The notes beneath the pieces were generated by a model that worked only from the letters and a program-made list of their open reading frames with translations, searched no databases and was not told the origin of the DNA. Source: Methanobacteriota archaeon (GTDB lineage Archaea; Thermoplasmatota; Thermoplasmata; RBG-16-68-12; JAFNFQ01). Taken from it: a stretch of DNA of 34,247 nt. The stretch is taken from the NCBI GenBank assembly GCA_017885655.1, contig JAFNFQ010000080.1, positions 1 to 34,247 on the forward strand, written 5' to 3'. Made by a program: the position numbers and the translations under genes. Of this stretch, positions 14,132 to 23,600 are shown piece after piece; within the stretch, counting starts at the first letter, position 1, and each line of letters starts with the position of its first letter.

Positions 14132-14527
14132 TTGCCAGATGCAGGAACCGATTGGAGCCGCAAGCCCATCCGAATCCTTGTTGACATCGATCGAGCCGCG
14201 GTGCGCTTCGCGCCGAGAACGGGGAGGATTCTCTGCAAAGTCGAGCCTCCGCTCCAGGGAAAAGAGGAATGGCTCGTTTCGCTGGATCGCCCCATCATTG
14301 TCTTCTTCCCTTGGCCCCGGGTCTTCAGGAGAGTCCTGATTAGATATCGCAAAGATATGGAGGACTCACTTTCTCTCACGTTCGAACGCAGATTTGGCGT
14401 TAAGCAGAGCTATGCATGGGTCTACGGCGTGAAGAGTATGCCGCGAGATGAGAAACGACTGCAAGAGGAACAGCTAAGGATGTTGGGTCCGGCAGACATT
14501 CATCCCGCCAAGTCAGAGGACTACTAG
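14132..14527 (+). CDS. Hypothetical protein, 131 residues, TTG start
   Basis: The frame opens at a TTG at 14132 with GAGGAG eight bases upstream. The product (PDAGTDWSRKPIRILVDIDR...) has strand-like hydrophobic segments (EEWLVSLDRPIIVFFPWPRV) and a basic helical part (FRRVLIRYRKDMEDSLSLTF), ending in a charged tail. No known motif is seen. A TATA-like TTCTATAG at 14105-14112 would start transcription almost on the TTG, which conflicts with use of the Shine-Dalgarno, so the exact start is uncertain. It is an orphan on the plus strand. Confidence 0.5.
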   Translation: MPDAGTDWSRKPIRILVDIDRAAVRFAPRTGRILCKVEPPLQGKEEWLVSLDRPIIVFFPWPRVFRRVLIRYRKDMEDSLSLTFERRFGVKQSYAWVYGVKSMPRDEKRLQEEQLRMLGPADIHPAKSEDY

Positions 14528-14879
14528 TTCAGACAATGTCATGAGAGGGCGCTGAAGACGAGACCTCCGGAAGCTGAAGTGACTGACGAGTCCAAAAGCC
14601 GGTGACAATCGGGAGTCCGAAATGTTCCAATAAAGTGAGGGAGAACGGGTATTCGATACGGTACCGTTTGGCGAATAACCCGCCACAACCAGTTGAGCTT
14701 TCGCTCCGTGTGCCGGTCCTTTGCGAGTCATCCGAGCGGAGACTCTGTTAGGAAAGCGAATTGTGTTAAGGAAAACACGTGACATGTTCCGCTACCCCGC
14801 AATCGTGAATGGTTATTGGAATCCGCCAGTTATATATTGTCGTTGGACCAATCCGAAGCGTGAACGGGATCGCCATAGA
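14528..14879. other. Intergenic stretch with a lone TATA-like element
   Basis: No gene is supported here. A conspicuous TTATATATTG occurs near 14829-14838 that could serve either strand, but nothing convincing starts downstream of it on the plus strand. The stretch may be debris at the edge of the defence island. Confidence 0.35.
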
Positions 14880-15155
14880 TCATGGGGAGGTAGACATCCA
14901 AGTCACGATGCCTCCAACCTTGCCGCCGATCCTCACGAGCACAGCCTGGCGGTGGAGGAGCAGCATCTTCAGGATCCCTGCGCTCTCGCTCTCGTCCACG
15001 ACGGGGGATGGCGGGCGCATGAAGTGCCTCACGGGCCTGTTCGCCATCTCGGCGTAGTCATCTCCTCCCGCCACCCTCTGCATCAGGTCCTGGTGGACGA
15101 TCGCGCCGACGAGGTCTTTGCGGCTGAGCTGCGCTGCAAAAGGATGCCTAATCAA
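14880..15155 (-). pseudogene. Truncated CBS-domain protein
   Basis: The 91-residue frame reads SRKDLVGAIVHQDLMQRV, then MANRPVRHFMRPPSPVVDES and ESAGILKMLLLHRQAVLVRI ending GGKVGGIVT. This is the end of one CBS motif followed by a nearly whole second one, the pattern of paired adenosyl-ligand-binding CBS modules. The beginning of the first motif is missing, and the only start is an unsupported TTG. I therefore read it as an N-terminally truncated remnant beside the defence island. Confidence 0.5.
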
Positions 15156-15194
15156 GTGAGCGCATATCGAGCAGTTGATGGGGCTAGCTCGGTA

Positions 15195-16400
15195 TCATTT
15201 CACAGGGGGAAGAACTAGTTTAGCTCGATTTTCCAAGACATCGTCTGGAATGTCGCGAAGCCCGATCCTGTTCGCGAATAGTGAGTATTGTCGAAGCAGA
15301 GCCTCCAGATAGGGTGAGTCCAATCTCACTATCCTGCGAGACTCAGGCAACTTCTCATCGAACTCTCCCCAATCGATTACGAGGACCTTGTCGAGGTGGA
15401 CAACTAAATCCACGAAATCAGAATAGGGATCCTTCGTTCCTGTTGGAACCAAGGGCATCGAATAAACCCGCGCTAGACCGGTACCCGTCGTATCTTGATT
15501 CTTCAATAACGACACGAAGTACTTCACCAACTTCTCTCTCGACGTGTCGGGGATTTTGGTCTCACTCACAAACTTAGAAAACGTTGATGCCGTGAGGAGA
15601 CAAGCTTGGGCAGCCCTCCGAATCCTGCCATGTCCTGTCATGAGGTCACATGCAGGATTCACCATAATCGCAAAAGAACCGTCAGAGAGACGGTATACAT
15701 CGCCGCACATTGGAGGGCTCAGTTTGGACGGAACATAGTACCTATCCATCGACAGCATTCTAAGCAACAACTGCACGGTTGCCTTACCTTTGCTGTCGAT
15801 TGCCTTGATTTCTTCTTCAAATCTCTCTAGCACTCCTCCCTCTAGTTGGAGTTCCCTGGCTGTGAATCTGAGAAACATCTCCAAGAATCCTTGCACATCG
15901 TCGATTGCTGAAAGCCAGCCGGCGATTCCGGTTTCTCCGGATCGAACTAATTCCCAAGCCACACGGCCCACTGCCTTATTATTGGTCTTTGCGACCTCCC
16001 GGGCAAGATGGAATTCCTTCTTCTGGGACCATTCGTCGATTGTCCCCAAGACCGTCTCCAGCTCAAACTTCCCGAATACCTTGAAGAAGGCGGCAGGCAA
16101 CTCGCTCGGCACATTGTCTGCTGCATGAACTACGTCGCTTGTCAGTATGGCGATGGGTGCAAAGCAATTCCTCAAGATATACTCGACCAGCTTTTGGGCG
16201 GGAACATCCCCGGGGCCCGAACCTTCAATAAACCAATCCAATACTATCAAATCTGCAGCCGGCAAATTATCTAGGCTGTTCTGGGCCTCACTAGAATCCG
16301 ATGCCTGTATGACGGCGAACCCTGATGAGATTAGTCCGTTCGTGATTTCCGTGCGGTCATCCGGGTCGTCCTCAATGACCAAGGCAAGTCTAGCGATCAT
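15195..16400 (-). CDS. Response regulator with uncharacterised C-terminal domain
   Basis: With the ATG at 16400 (MIARLALVIEDDPDD) the protein has 401 residues. Residues 1-115 form a full receiver domain: acidic pocket EDD at 10-12, phospho-acceptor Asp55 in LIVLDWFIEG, Thr87 in AILTSD and Lys107 in FFKVFG. The rest is no known DNA-binding output. It is mostly helical to about 225, then contains CGDVYRLSDGSFAIMVNPAC DL around 232-252, a C-D motif followed by HGRIRRAAQ, and an alpha/beta end. The start overlaps the kinase stop by 11 bases and GGTGGG precedes it, so the two are translationally coupled and presumably form a phosphorelay. The frame is open to 16496, but those codons lie within the kinase gene. 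GC is lower than in the ETF/lip genes. Confidence 0.85.
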   Translation of the reverse strand: MIARLALVIEDDPDDRTEITNGLISSGFAVIQASDSSEAQNSLDNLPAADLIVLDWFIEGSGPGDVPAQKLVEYILRNCFAPIAILTSDVVHAADNVPSELPAAFFKVFGKFELETVLGTIDEWSQKKEFHLAREVAKTNNKAVGRVAWELVRSGETGIAGWLSAIDDVQGFLEMFLRFTARELQLEGGVLERFEEEIKAIDSKGKATVQLLLRMLSMDRYYVPSKLSPPMCGDVYRLSDGSFAIMVNPACDLMTGHGRIRRAAQACLLTASTFSKFVSETKIPDTSREKLVKYFVSLLKNQDTTGTGLARVYSMPLVPTGTKDPYSDFVDLVVHLDKVLVIDWGEFDEKLPESRRIVRLDSPYLEALLRQYSLFANRIGLRDIPDDVLENRAKLVLPPVK

Positions 16401-18522
16401 TGGAACCCACCTCTTTCTCTCTATGCTCGAAAACGAGCAGGAAGTGGGCGCCCGAATACTCCTCATCAGACGGGAGCAGCTCAACAGACCACCCATGACG
16501 CATCATGATGTCCTCCACTATGTACAGCCCGAGACCACGTCCCTCCTCCTTTGTAGTGAAGAATGGTTCGAAAATCGCATCCTCGATGTCTTTCCTAATG
16601 CCGGGACCACTGTCTCGGATTGACACCTCCCGTCTCTCTCCATCAATCCGTAAATTGAGACGCCTGTCATTCACTGTGGCTAGCCAAAAGATGGCGTTGT
16701 CCAGTATGTTCATGAATATCTGCATCAGCTCTGCACGTGTACACTCGACCTTTAGATCCCGGGATTCTTCGACCTTGACTCTTATTCCAGTTTCTGTGAT
16801 ATCAACGCTAAACAATCTGACAATACTCTGTAGCAATTGCCCGACATCTTGTTCGTAGCTGCGCGGTCTCTTGGCCGTCTGAAGAGGCTGCAATAGTTCG
16901 ACGATTTCCTTCATCTCCGCAACATGCCCCAGCAAAGATTCCAGAATCGGATTTATGACGGCTAATCCCGCTCCAACCCTTACATGAGCCACCAATGCAT
17001 TAAGGTTTGAGCTTATCAGGCGCAAATCCCTATCAAGCTCATGTGTGACCCTCTCAGCTGCCATGCCGATTCCAGCCACCTGAAGTAGAATCTCGTTGCG
17101 GTGTTCCATGGCCTCAGCAACCGAGCCGTATTCCTTTAGGGCCTTATCCAGCGCCTTCAAGACCTCGGCATCATCGGAGGCAACTTTTCTTGCTTCTTCC
17201 ATCGCGATAGCCACTTTGTCGACGCGAAGACGAAGCTTTCGCCTTGGCCGCACATTGAATCGCTCCTCCTCGAGCTTCGAGATGAGCCCAATCAAAAGCA
17301 GCTTAAGTTCTCGATATGCATCATTCTCGATAAGCCCCTCCCGGTTGGTCTTATCCCTGAGATTAGGATTACCGTTCCTAGTGATATGTACGAACCCAGC
17401 GATTTGATTATTGCTGAGACGCAACGTCGGATTGTTGACACGCCTCTGGTTGAGTTCTAGCCAATCATCACCACGTTCACCATAAGGAAAGATTCTGAAC
17501 GAGTCTCTGAATATGGAGAATCCGCTCATTTCCTTCAGAGCCTCTCTTTCCGCACTTCCCAATCCGGCCTGCCTCAGTCCCGCAGGATCTAGGTCGTAGG
17601 CTCGCAGCACTAGTTCGAACGGACCCACACGCGTAGGTTGCAGGATTGGCAGAGGCTTTGCCGCTTTCCTAGGTGACGTCTTATTCGCTTCTTCAACTAA
17701 ATCTATGACAAGCTCGGATTTCAGTTCAAGAGGCTTCGGCCCGAGATAATTCATTATCTTCATGGTTCCGTTGAACTTGCCGCGTTCGTCTACACTACCC
17801 TCGATTGCGTATGGCGCTCCGCTTAACTCCAACGGATTGAGTGTGTCGTCTATCTTCAGTTCAGGGCATACGAACCTGATTGAGAAGCCCTTGAGATCTG
17901 CACTTGCCAGCCTTTTAAGGGCCAAGATGAGTTTCTCAAGGTTGGCCTTGGTCCATATCTGCCTGATCTTGGTTATGACAATAAGAGTACCATGATCGGC
18001 GCCAACGAAGACATCGGGCTCACGTACGAAAACAGGTACCCTCAGGTCCTCCAGATATCTCGCCCTCTCGAATTGCGCGACATCCCAAAGGATTTCCGTT
18101 TCCTTGTCAGCATCGACTGCCCTCGTCACGAGCTTTATGCTTTTTCCGAGCTTCATTGCCGCAAGCCTGCCCACACCTTTCTCGCCAAGCTGAATCCGCC
18201 CCCCCAATGATAATCGCGGTTCAACTTTCGACTCTCCCGCATCGGCGTCAATTATCTCGGACGTTGTCTTCCCCGATGTCGCAAGTTCCATCCATGAATC
18301 AGATACCGTTTCCGGCTTCATGCCTACTCCGTCATCTCTGATTGAAATCATGGCTTTCTCCGGTGCTCCCATCACCTCTGCCATTTCAACAGTAACATGC
18401 TTTGCGTCGGCATCATAAGCGTTCTTAACCAGCTCGATGAGTGCGACTACTTCGTCCCGAATCAGCTGATCTCCTAAAACTGAAAGTAGCCTAGCACGTG
18501 CTCGGAATATCAAATCAGGCAT
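16390..18522 (-). CDS. Dual GHKL ATPase: MORC/Hsp90-like N-terminus fused to histidine kinase
   Basis: The 710-residue protein carries two GHKL ATP-binding modules. The N-terminal one has ALIELVKNAYDADA (Glu30, Asn34), IRDDGVGM (61-68) and GEKGVGRLA (113-121). It is followed by an S5-like region containing GFSIFRDSFRIFPYG and NREGLIENDAYRELK, as in MORC, MutL and Hsp90-type ATPases. The C-terminal one is a sensor-kinase core: a dimerisation helix with His494 in AERVTHEL, N box NILDNA (605-610), DSGPG (637-641), FEPFFTTK (651-658) and GRGLGL (661-666). No transmembrane or PAS segment is seen, so it acts in the cytosol. It is coupled to the response regulator downstream and stands behind a cytosine methyltransferase. 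Role in DNA sensing or defence is inferred from that context. Confidence 0.88.
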   Translation of the reverse strand: MPDLIFRARARLLSVLGDQLIRDEVVALIELVKNAYDADAKHVTVEMAEVMGAPEKAMISIRDDGVGMKPETVSDSWMELATSGKTTSEIIDADAGESKVEPRLSLGGRIQLGEKGVGRLAAMKLGKSIKLVTRAVDADKETEILWDVAQFERARYLEDLRVPVFVREPDVFVGADHGTLIVITKIRQIWTKANLEKLILALKRLASADLKGFSIRFVCPELKIDDTLNPLELSGAPYAIEGSVDERGKFNGTMKIMNYLGPKPLELKSELVIDLVEEANKTSPRKAAKPLPILQPTRVGPFELVLRAYDLDPAGLRQAGLGSAEREALKEMSGFSIFRDSFRIFPYGERGDDWLELNQRRVNNPTLRLSNNQIAGFVHITRNGNPNLRDKTNREGLIENDAYRELKLLLIGLISKLEEERFNVRPRRKLRLRVDKVAIAMEEARKVASDDAEVLKALDKALKEYGSVAEAMEHRNEILLQVAGIGMAAERVTHELDRDLRLISSNLNALVAHVRVGAGLAVINPILESLLGHVAEMKEIVELLQPLQTAKRPRSYEQDVGQLLQSIVRLFSVDITETGIRVKVEESRDLKVECTRAELMQIFMNILDNAIFWLATVNDRRLNLRIDGERREVSIRDSGPGIRKDIEDAIFEPFFTTKEEGRGLGLYIVEDIMMRHGWSVELLPSDEEYSGAHFLLVFEHREKEVGSNDR

Positions 18523-18587
18523 GTTATCACCGAGACCTGAACAATCACTTGGCCCATACCCATTGGCAGCAAGATAGCACCTTCCAT
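18510..18587 (-). CDS. Possible 25-residue leader peptide of the kinase gene
   Basis: An ATG at 18587 is preceded by GAGGAGTGAA and opens a short frame, MEGAILLPMGMGQVIVQVSV then ITCLI. Its stop TGA overlaps codons 4 and 5 of the kinase gene. The strong ribosome-binding site and the overlap suggest translational coupling into the kinase. It is too short to judge by composition, and the kinase also has its own GGTGAT site, so this could be chance. Confidence 0.3.
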   Translation of the reverse strand: MEGAILLPMGMGQVIVQVSVITCLI

Positions 18588-18646
18588 TTCACTCCTCTTC
18601 CTTCATCTGTCGATTCATCCGGAATCTCTTTCGGTTATTCATTACC

Positions 18647-19867
18647 TCAGACAATCCCCCTTGCCGTATTGGAAAGCTCCCGCCAACTCGACTTCCCCTT
18701 GCCATCTCCATCGAGGATCATATATAGTCTGCTCGCCAATGCATAGGCAGCCAACGGCGGGACTGAGTTCCCTATTAAGCGGAAACGATCTCCCATGCTG
18801 CCCTTGATGACATACCAGTCGGGGAACCCCTGCAACCGTGCTGCCTCCCGAACTGAGATAGTCCTTGATTGACTGGGATGTATGTGGGAGTAGCAGTCTT
18901 TCGATAAGTGAGCGGTAAGACAAGGGCTTGGTTCATTCCATACCAATCGCCTGTACTTATCATGGAAGATATCCGTTCTGTATCTTCGTAATCTCGCCGG
19001 CACGTCGAGGTAGGTCGCACCCTGCGCCATCGACCGAAACGACTCGATGTCCTCTCGTCTGTGCCATCTGGCGATATGGGCTGTGAGGCATCCATCCATC
19101 CAAGCAGGTCTGACCGCGCGCAGATAGGCTGAGCGCGACTCAGGCAGCCGATACCTGATGGTTTCGCGCGACTGCCCGGCGCTGATTCTCGGCAAATCTT
19201 TGATTGCGTCCTTGACCGTCTGACATCGAGACATCGGTTTCAAATCTTCCGGGGGAGTTTCCGGAAAGGTAAAGCGCATACCCAAATCATCACGCAAACC
19301 CACGAAAACCAGTCTCTTCCGTCTCTGAGGAACGCCCAGTCTGTCGGCTTCGATTTCCGCCACTTTCACCTCATACCCTAGTTCAGCGATTTCGCTGGAT
19401 ATCTCAGCAGCCATGTCCCTTCCAAAATAGGTCGCCATTCCGCAAACATTCTCCATCAGGCAAGCTTCAGGTTTGAAATAGCTCACATATCCAAGGAATG
19501 ACCTGTAGAGCCGATTGCGTGGGTCTCTCATGGGGCTCCAAGATGGGTCCAAGCGCCCAAGCGATTTCAGTTTCCCCCTTCCGACTCGACTCCATCCCTG
19601 ACACGGCGGTCCTGCGGCGATGACTGATGGGCGCCTTAGATTCTTCGGGAGATTTTCAAGTCGCCGTGCCATGGCCTTTGGTCCGAATCTTCGAATATCT
19701 CGCTTGATGATGACTGGAGGCGATATGACTTGATTATCACGTAATGTATCGACGGCCGACTGGTCACAATCGATGGCGGCGACGCCTATGAACCCCGCAG
19801 CCGCAAAGCCAAGTGACAGCCCACCTCCACCTGCAAAGAGGTCAATCACTGATGGAACCTTGCTCAT
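18647..19867 (-). CDS. dcm: DNA (cytosine-5)-methyltransferase
   Basis: This enzyme methylates C5 of cytosine in a specific DNA sequence. From the ATG at 19867 it has 406 residues with all main motifs in order. Motif I is VIDLFAGGGGLSLGF. Motif IV is AGPPCQGWSRVG (nucleophile Cys89) and motif VI is CLMENV (Glu139). Motif VIII is VPQRRKRLVFVG, IX is REAARLQGFPD and X is IGNSVPP. The target-recognition region between VIII and IX is short. A GTG at 19876 is also open, but GGTGA stands five bases before 19867. Its target cannot be read from the sequence. It is divergent from the Vsr gene and upstream of the kinase/regulator pair on the same strand. Confidence 0.93.
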   Translation of the reverse strand: MSKVPSVIDLFAGGGGLSLGFAAAGFIGVAAIDCDQSAVDTLRDNQVISPPVIIKRDIRRFGPKAMARRLENLPKNLRRPSVIAAGPPCQGWSRVGRGKLKSLGRLDPSWSPMRDPRNRLYRSFLGYVSYFKPEACLMENVCGMATYFGRDMAAEISSEIAELGYEVKVAEIEADRLGVPQRRKRLVFVGLRDDLGMRFTFPETPPEDLKPMSRCQTVKDAIKDLPRISAGQSRETIRYRLPESRSAYLRAVRPAWMDGCLTAHIARWHRREDIESFRSMAQGATYLDVPARLRRYRTDIFHDKYRRLVWNEPSPCLTAHLSKDCYSHIHPSQSRTISVREAARLQGFPDWYVIKGSMGDRFRLIGNSVPPLAAYALASRLYMILDGDGKGKSSWRELSNTARGIV

Positions 19868-19923
19868 TCCCTTCACCAGTCAGACAATTAGCTGACAGCA
19901 CTTGTCCCTGCAAGGGTCCTTAT

Positions 19924-19931
19924 GATAAAAG
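19924..19931 (-). promoter_or_regulatory. TATA box of the methyltransferase operon
   Basis: The minus strand reads CTTTTATC, predicting transcription from about 19901 and a leader of about 34 bases. The region up to 20069 is the shared divergent control region with the Vsr gene. Confidence 0.5.
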
Positions 19932-20069
19932 CTTTTGTGGACACCCTGTGAAATGTGAATCCTTCAAGACTGCCGAGTGTCGTGTTGTGGATGAATCCAT
20001 AATTACAAAACCCATCGAGTGTTTGGGATCAATAGCTGCCGGACCCATCGAATCTAATGGGGAACATGA

Positions 20070-20552
20070 ATGGCCAAAGGCAAGAGAAAACGAATCGCGG
20101 CGAAGACAAGAAGCCAAATGATGAGTATGATTCGGGGCGCGAACACAGGGCCCGAATTGCGGCTGAGGAAGGCACTTCGAGATTGCGGCTTGCATTACGT
20201 TGTCACTCCGAAAGACGTTCCCGGGCGGCCCGACGTCGTATTCAGGGGAGCGAAAGTCGCCGTCTTCTGCGATGGGGATTTCTGGCATGGCCGGGGTTGG
20301 AAGAAGGATCAGGACCATCCAGAATTCCACACTCATCGCAGGTTTTGGATTCGGAAGATTGAAAGAAACATGGCACGTGACGAAGAGGTAAACGCAGCGC
20401 TCCAAGAGGACGGTTGGACAGTATTGAGATTTTGGGCCAGCGACATAGAGAATGATGCGCTTGGTCTGGCGAAGGAGATTTCTTCTCATGTCCAAGAGAA
20501 TCAATCAGCTAAGCGGCGACATCGGACCAAGAAGCATTGCGGAAATCCCTGA
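20070..20552 (+). CDS. vsr: Vsr-like mismatch/very-short-patch endonuclease
   Basis: Vsr nicks DNA at T:G mismatches produced by deamination of 5-methylcytosine, guarding the sites of a partner Dcm enzyme. The 160-residue sequence has SMIRGANTGPELRLRKAL and PGRPDVVFRGAKVAVF (Asp55, the metal-binding catalytic Asp). It continues CDGDFWHGRGW (His73) and RRFWIRKIERNMARDEEVNA, then GWTVLRFWASDI. These are the family's core motifs. It lacks the cysteine/histidine zinc cluster of E. coli Vsr around the FWH segment, so it belongs to the zinc-less branch common in restriction-modification loci. There it may work as the restriction nuclease. The gene is divergent from the methyltransferase. Confidence 0.92.
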   Translation: MAKGKRKRIAAKTRSQMMSMIRGANTGPELRLRKALRDCGLHYVVTPKDVPGRPDVVFRGAKVAVFCDGDFWHGRGWKKDQDHPEFHTHRRFWIRKIERNMARDEEVNAALQEDGWTVLRFWASDIENDALGLAKEISSHVQENQSAKRRHRTKKHCGNP

Positions 20553-20620
20553 AATGCTTACCTCCAACTACGGGTAACCGTCCTAATCGGGGAAGTCGCG
20601 AGCCAGAAACAGATTCTGAA

Positions 20621-23600
20621 TCAGGTCACCCAATCCTTACACAGCAATTCCGCTTGATCCAAGACAGTTTCCGTCGCCTTCTTTTGCTTGTCGGGTGGAT
20701 ATCCATATTTCCTAAGAACCCTCTTCACCATGATGCGCAGCTTCGCCTTCGCGCTCTCCTTCACCGTCCAGTCGATGCTGACGTTCTTGCGGACAGTCTC
20801 GACCAGCTCCCTCGCAATGGTTTTCAGCGTCTCGTCGCCCAGCACCTTGACAGCACTGTCATTGGTCTCAAGGGCATCATAGAAGGCAATCTCCTCCTCG
20901 GACAGACCGAGGTCTTTGCCCCGAAGGTTGGCCTGCCTCATCTCCTTCGCGAGCTCGATCAACTGCTCGATCACCTGCGCGGTCTGAAGCGCCCTGTTGC
21001 GGTATGCGCGAACGGTCTTCTCCAGCATCTCGGCGAACGAGCGCCCTTGAACGAGATTCCTCTTGGAGCGCGTGGTGATCTCCTCGTTCAGGAGCTTGCG
21101 GAGAAGTTCCACCGCCAGGTTCCTTTGAGGCATCCCTCTGACTTCTGCGAGGAAGTCATCGGAGAGAATCGAGATGTCAGGCCTCTTCAGGCCTGCCGCC
21201 GCATAAATGTCGATGACCTGATCCATGGCGACGGCTTTCGAGACAAGCTGGCGTATCGCGTGGTCAAGTTCCTCTTCAGGGGTTGGGGATTTTGCCCCAG
21301 ATTTTGCCAGTGCGCTGCGAACCGCCTGGAAGAAGGCGACGTCGTCACGTATCTCAAGCGCCTTTTGATGCGGCACCGCCAAAGCGAAAGCCTGCGAGAG
21401 TTCGGTCACCACCTTGAGCAGGCGATCTTTCCCATCTTCCTGCGCAAGGATGTGTTCCTGCGCGGCGGGCAACAGGCCCAAGCGTTGAGTGGGAGAACCT
21501 TTGACCCATGACGATCGGTCGAAACCATGGAACATGTCGTGGCAGATTTCGTACTTCTCGAGCATTACCGCCACCGCCTCCTCCTGGTCTATGGCCGTCT
21601 TGCCAGTGCCGCCACTCTGCGTGTAGTCAGCAAGAGCCCTCCGGAGCTGGTCCGCCAGCCCGAGGTAGTCAACGATGAGCCCACCAGGCTTGTCATGATA
21701 GACGCGGTTGACTCTGGCGATTGCCTGCATCAGCCCATGGCCCCGCATCGGCTTGTCGATGTACATCGTATGCAGACACGGCACATCGAAGCCCGTCAGC
21801 CACATGTCACGCACGATGACCAGCTTCATAGGGTCAGCGGGGTCCCTGAAGCGGTTGGCAAGAGCCTCCCTTCGCGGCTTGTTGCGGATGTGTTGCTGCC
21901 AATCTAAGCGGTCAGATGCAGAACCCGTCATCACAACCTTGATTGCGCCCGTCGTGTCATCTTCGTCGTGCCAATACGGACGTAGTGCGATAATGGCGTT
22001 GTAGAGATCGACACAGATGCGGCGGCTCATGCAGACGATCATTGCCTTGCCGTCCATCGCGTCCAAGCGTTGCCCGAAGTGGTTGACGATATCTTGTGCA
22101 ATCAGCTTGAGGCGCTTCTCTGTCCCGACCACGGCCTCAAGCGCCGCCCACTTCGACTTCAATCTCTCTTTGTGCGCTTCTTCCTCACCCTCCGTGATAT
22201 CCTCGAACTCCTCGTCCACGTGCGGTCTCTCCGCACGGTCAAGTTCCAGCTTGGCGAGGCGGCTCTCGTAGTAGATAGGTACGGTGGCTCCGTCCTGGAC
22301 CGCCCGTTGGATGTCGTAGATGCTCACGTAGTTCCCGAAGACGGCGCGGGTGTTCCTGTCGGCCACTTCGATAGGCGTCCCTGTGAATCCAATGAATGAT
22401 GCATTCGGCAGAGCGTCACGCATGTGGCGGGCGAACCCGTCGATGAAGTCGTATTGGCTCCGGTGCGCTTCGTCTGCGATGACCACTACATTCCTCCGCT
22501 CAGAGAGCTTGGGGAAGCTGTCCCCTCTCTGTTCAGGGAGGAACTTCTGGATGGTCGTGAAGACGACCCCGCCAGCCGCCACTTGGAGCAGTTCGCGCAG
22601 GTGGGCTCGGTCTTTCGCCTGCATCGGCTTCTGCCGGAGTAATTCATGACAGCGAGCAAAGGTGCCGAACAGCTGATCGTCTAAATCGTTGCGGTCAGTG
22701 ATGACCACAAGGGTGGGATTCTCCATGGCGGGATGGAGGATGATGCTCCCCGCATAGAACGCCATTGTGAGGCTTTTGCCAGATCCTTGAGTATGCCACA
22801 CGACACCTGCGCGCTTGTCGCCGCTTGGACGGGACGCGTTGACCGTCGCCTCTACCGCCTTCGCGACAGCATGGAACTGATGGTAGCCCGCGAGCTTCTT
22901 GCTGAGTTGCCCGCCTCTGCCCTCCTCAAAGACGACGAAATGGCGGATGTATCGGAGGAAACGCTCCTTGGCGAAAAGACCCCTGATCAGCACTTCGAGT
23001 TGCGTCATCGTGGCGGGAGCTAGCTCCTCACCTTCGACGGTCCGCCATGGGAGGAACCATTCGCGGTTGGCGGTGATTGATCCGAATCGCGTTTCCAGAC
23101 CGTCCGAGATCGCCAGCACTTCGTTGTAGTTGAAGAGGGACGGAATCTGCTGCTTGTAGGTTTGAAGCTGGTTGAAGGCGGTCCAGATGGTAGCGGTCTC
23201 GTCTGCGGGATTCTTGAGTTCAATCACCGCGAGGGGCAGACCGTTGATGAAGAGGATGATATCCGGACGGCGGTTGTGTTGGCCCTCTACCACTGTGAAC
23301 TGGTTGATGGCGAGCCAATCGTTATTGTCTAAGGTGTCGATATCGAGAACCCGAGCCTGGGCGCCTGCTATCGATCCATCTTGGCGGCGGTACTCGACAG
23401 TCACGCCATCGGCGAGCATCTTGTGCAGCTTGCGGTTGCGAGCTTCCAAGGTGGACCCATCAAGCCGCGTCAGCTTCCGAAATGCCTCGTCAACCGCTTC
23501 TGGCGGGAGCTCAGAATTGAGATGCGCGAGTGAATGACGCAGGCGCCGTTCAAGGATTACCTCGCTGTACTCGTTTCGCTCGGCGAGTCGTTCCCCAGGC

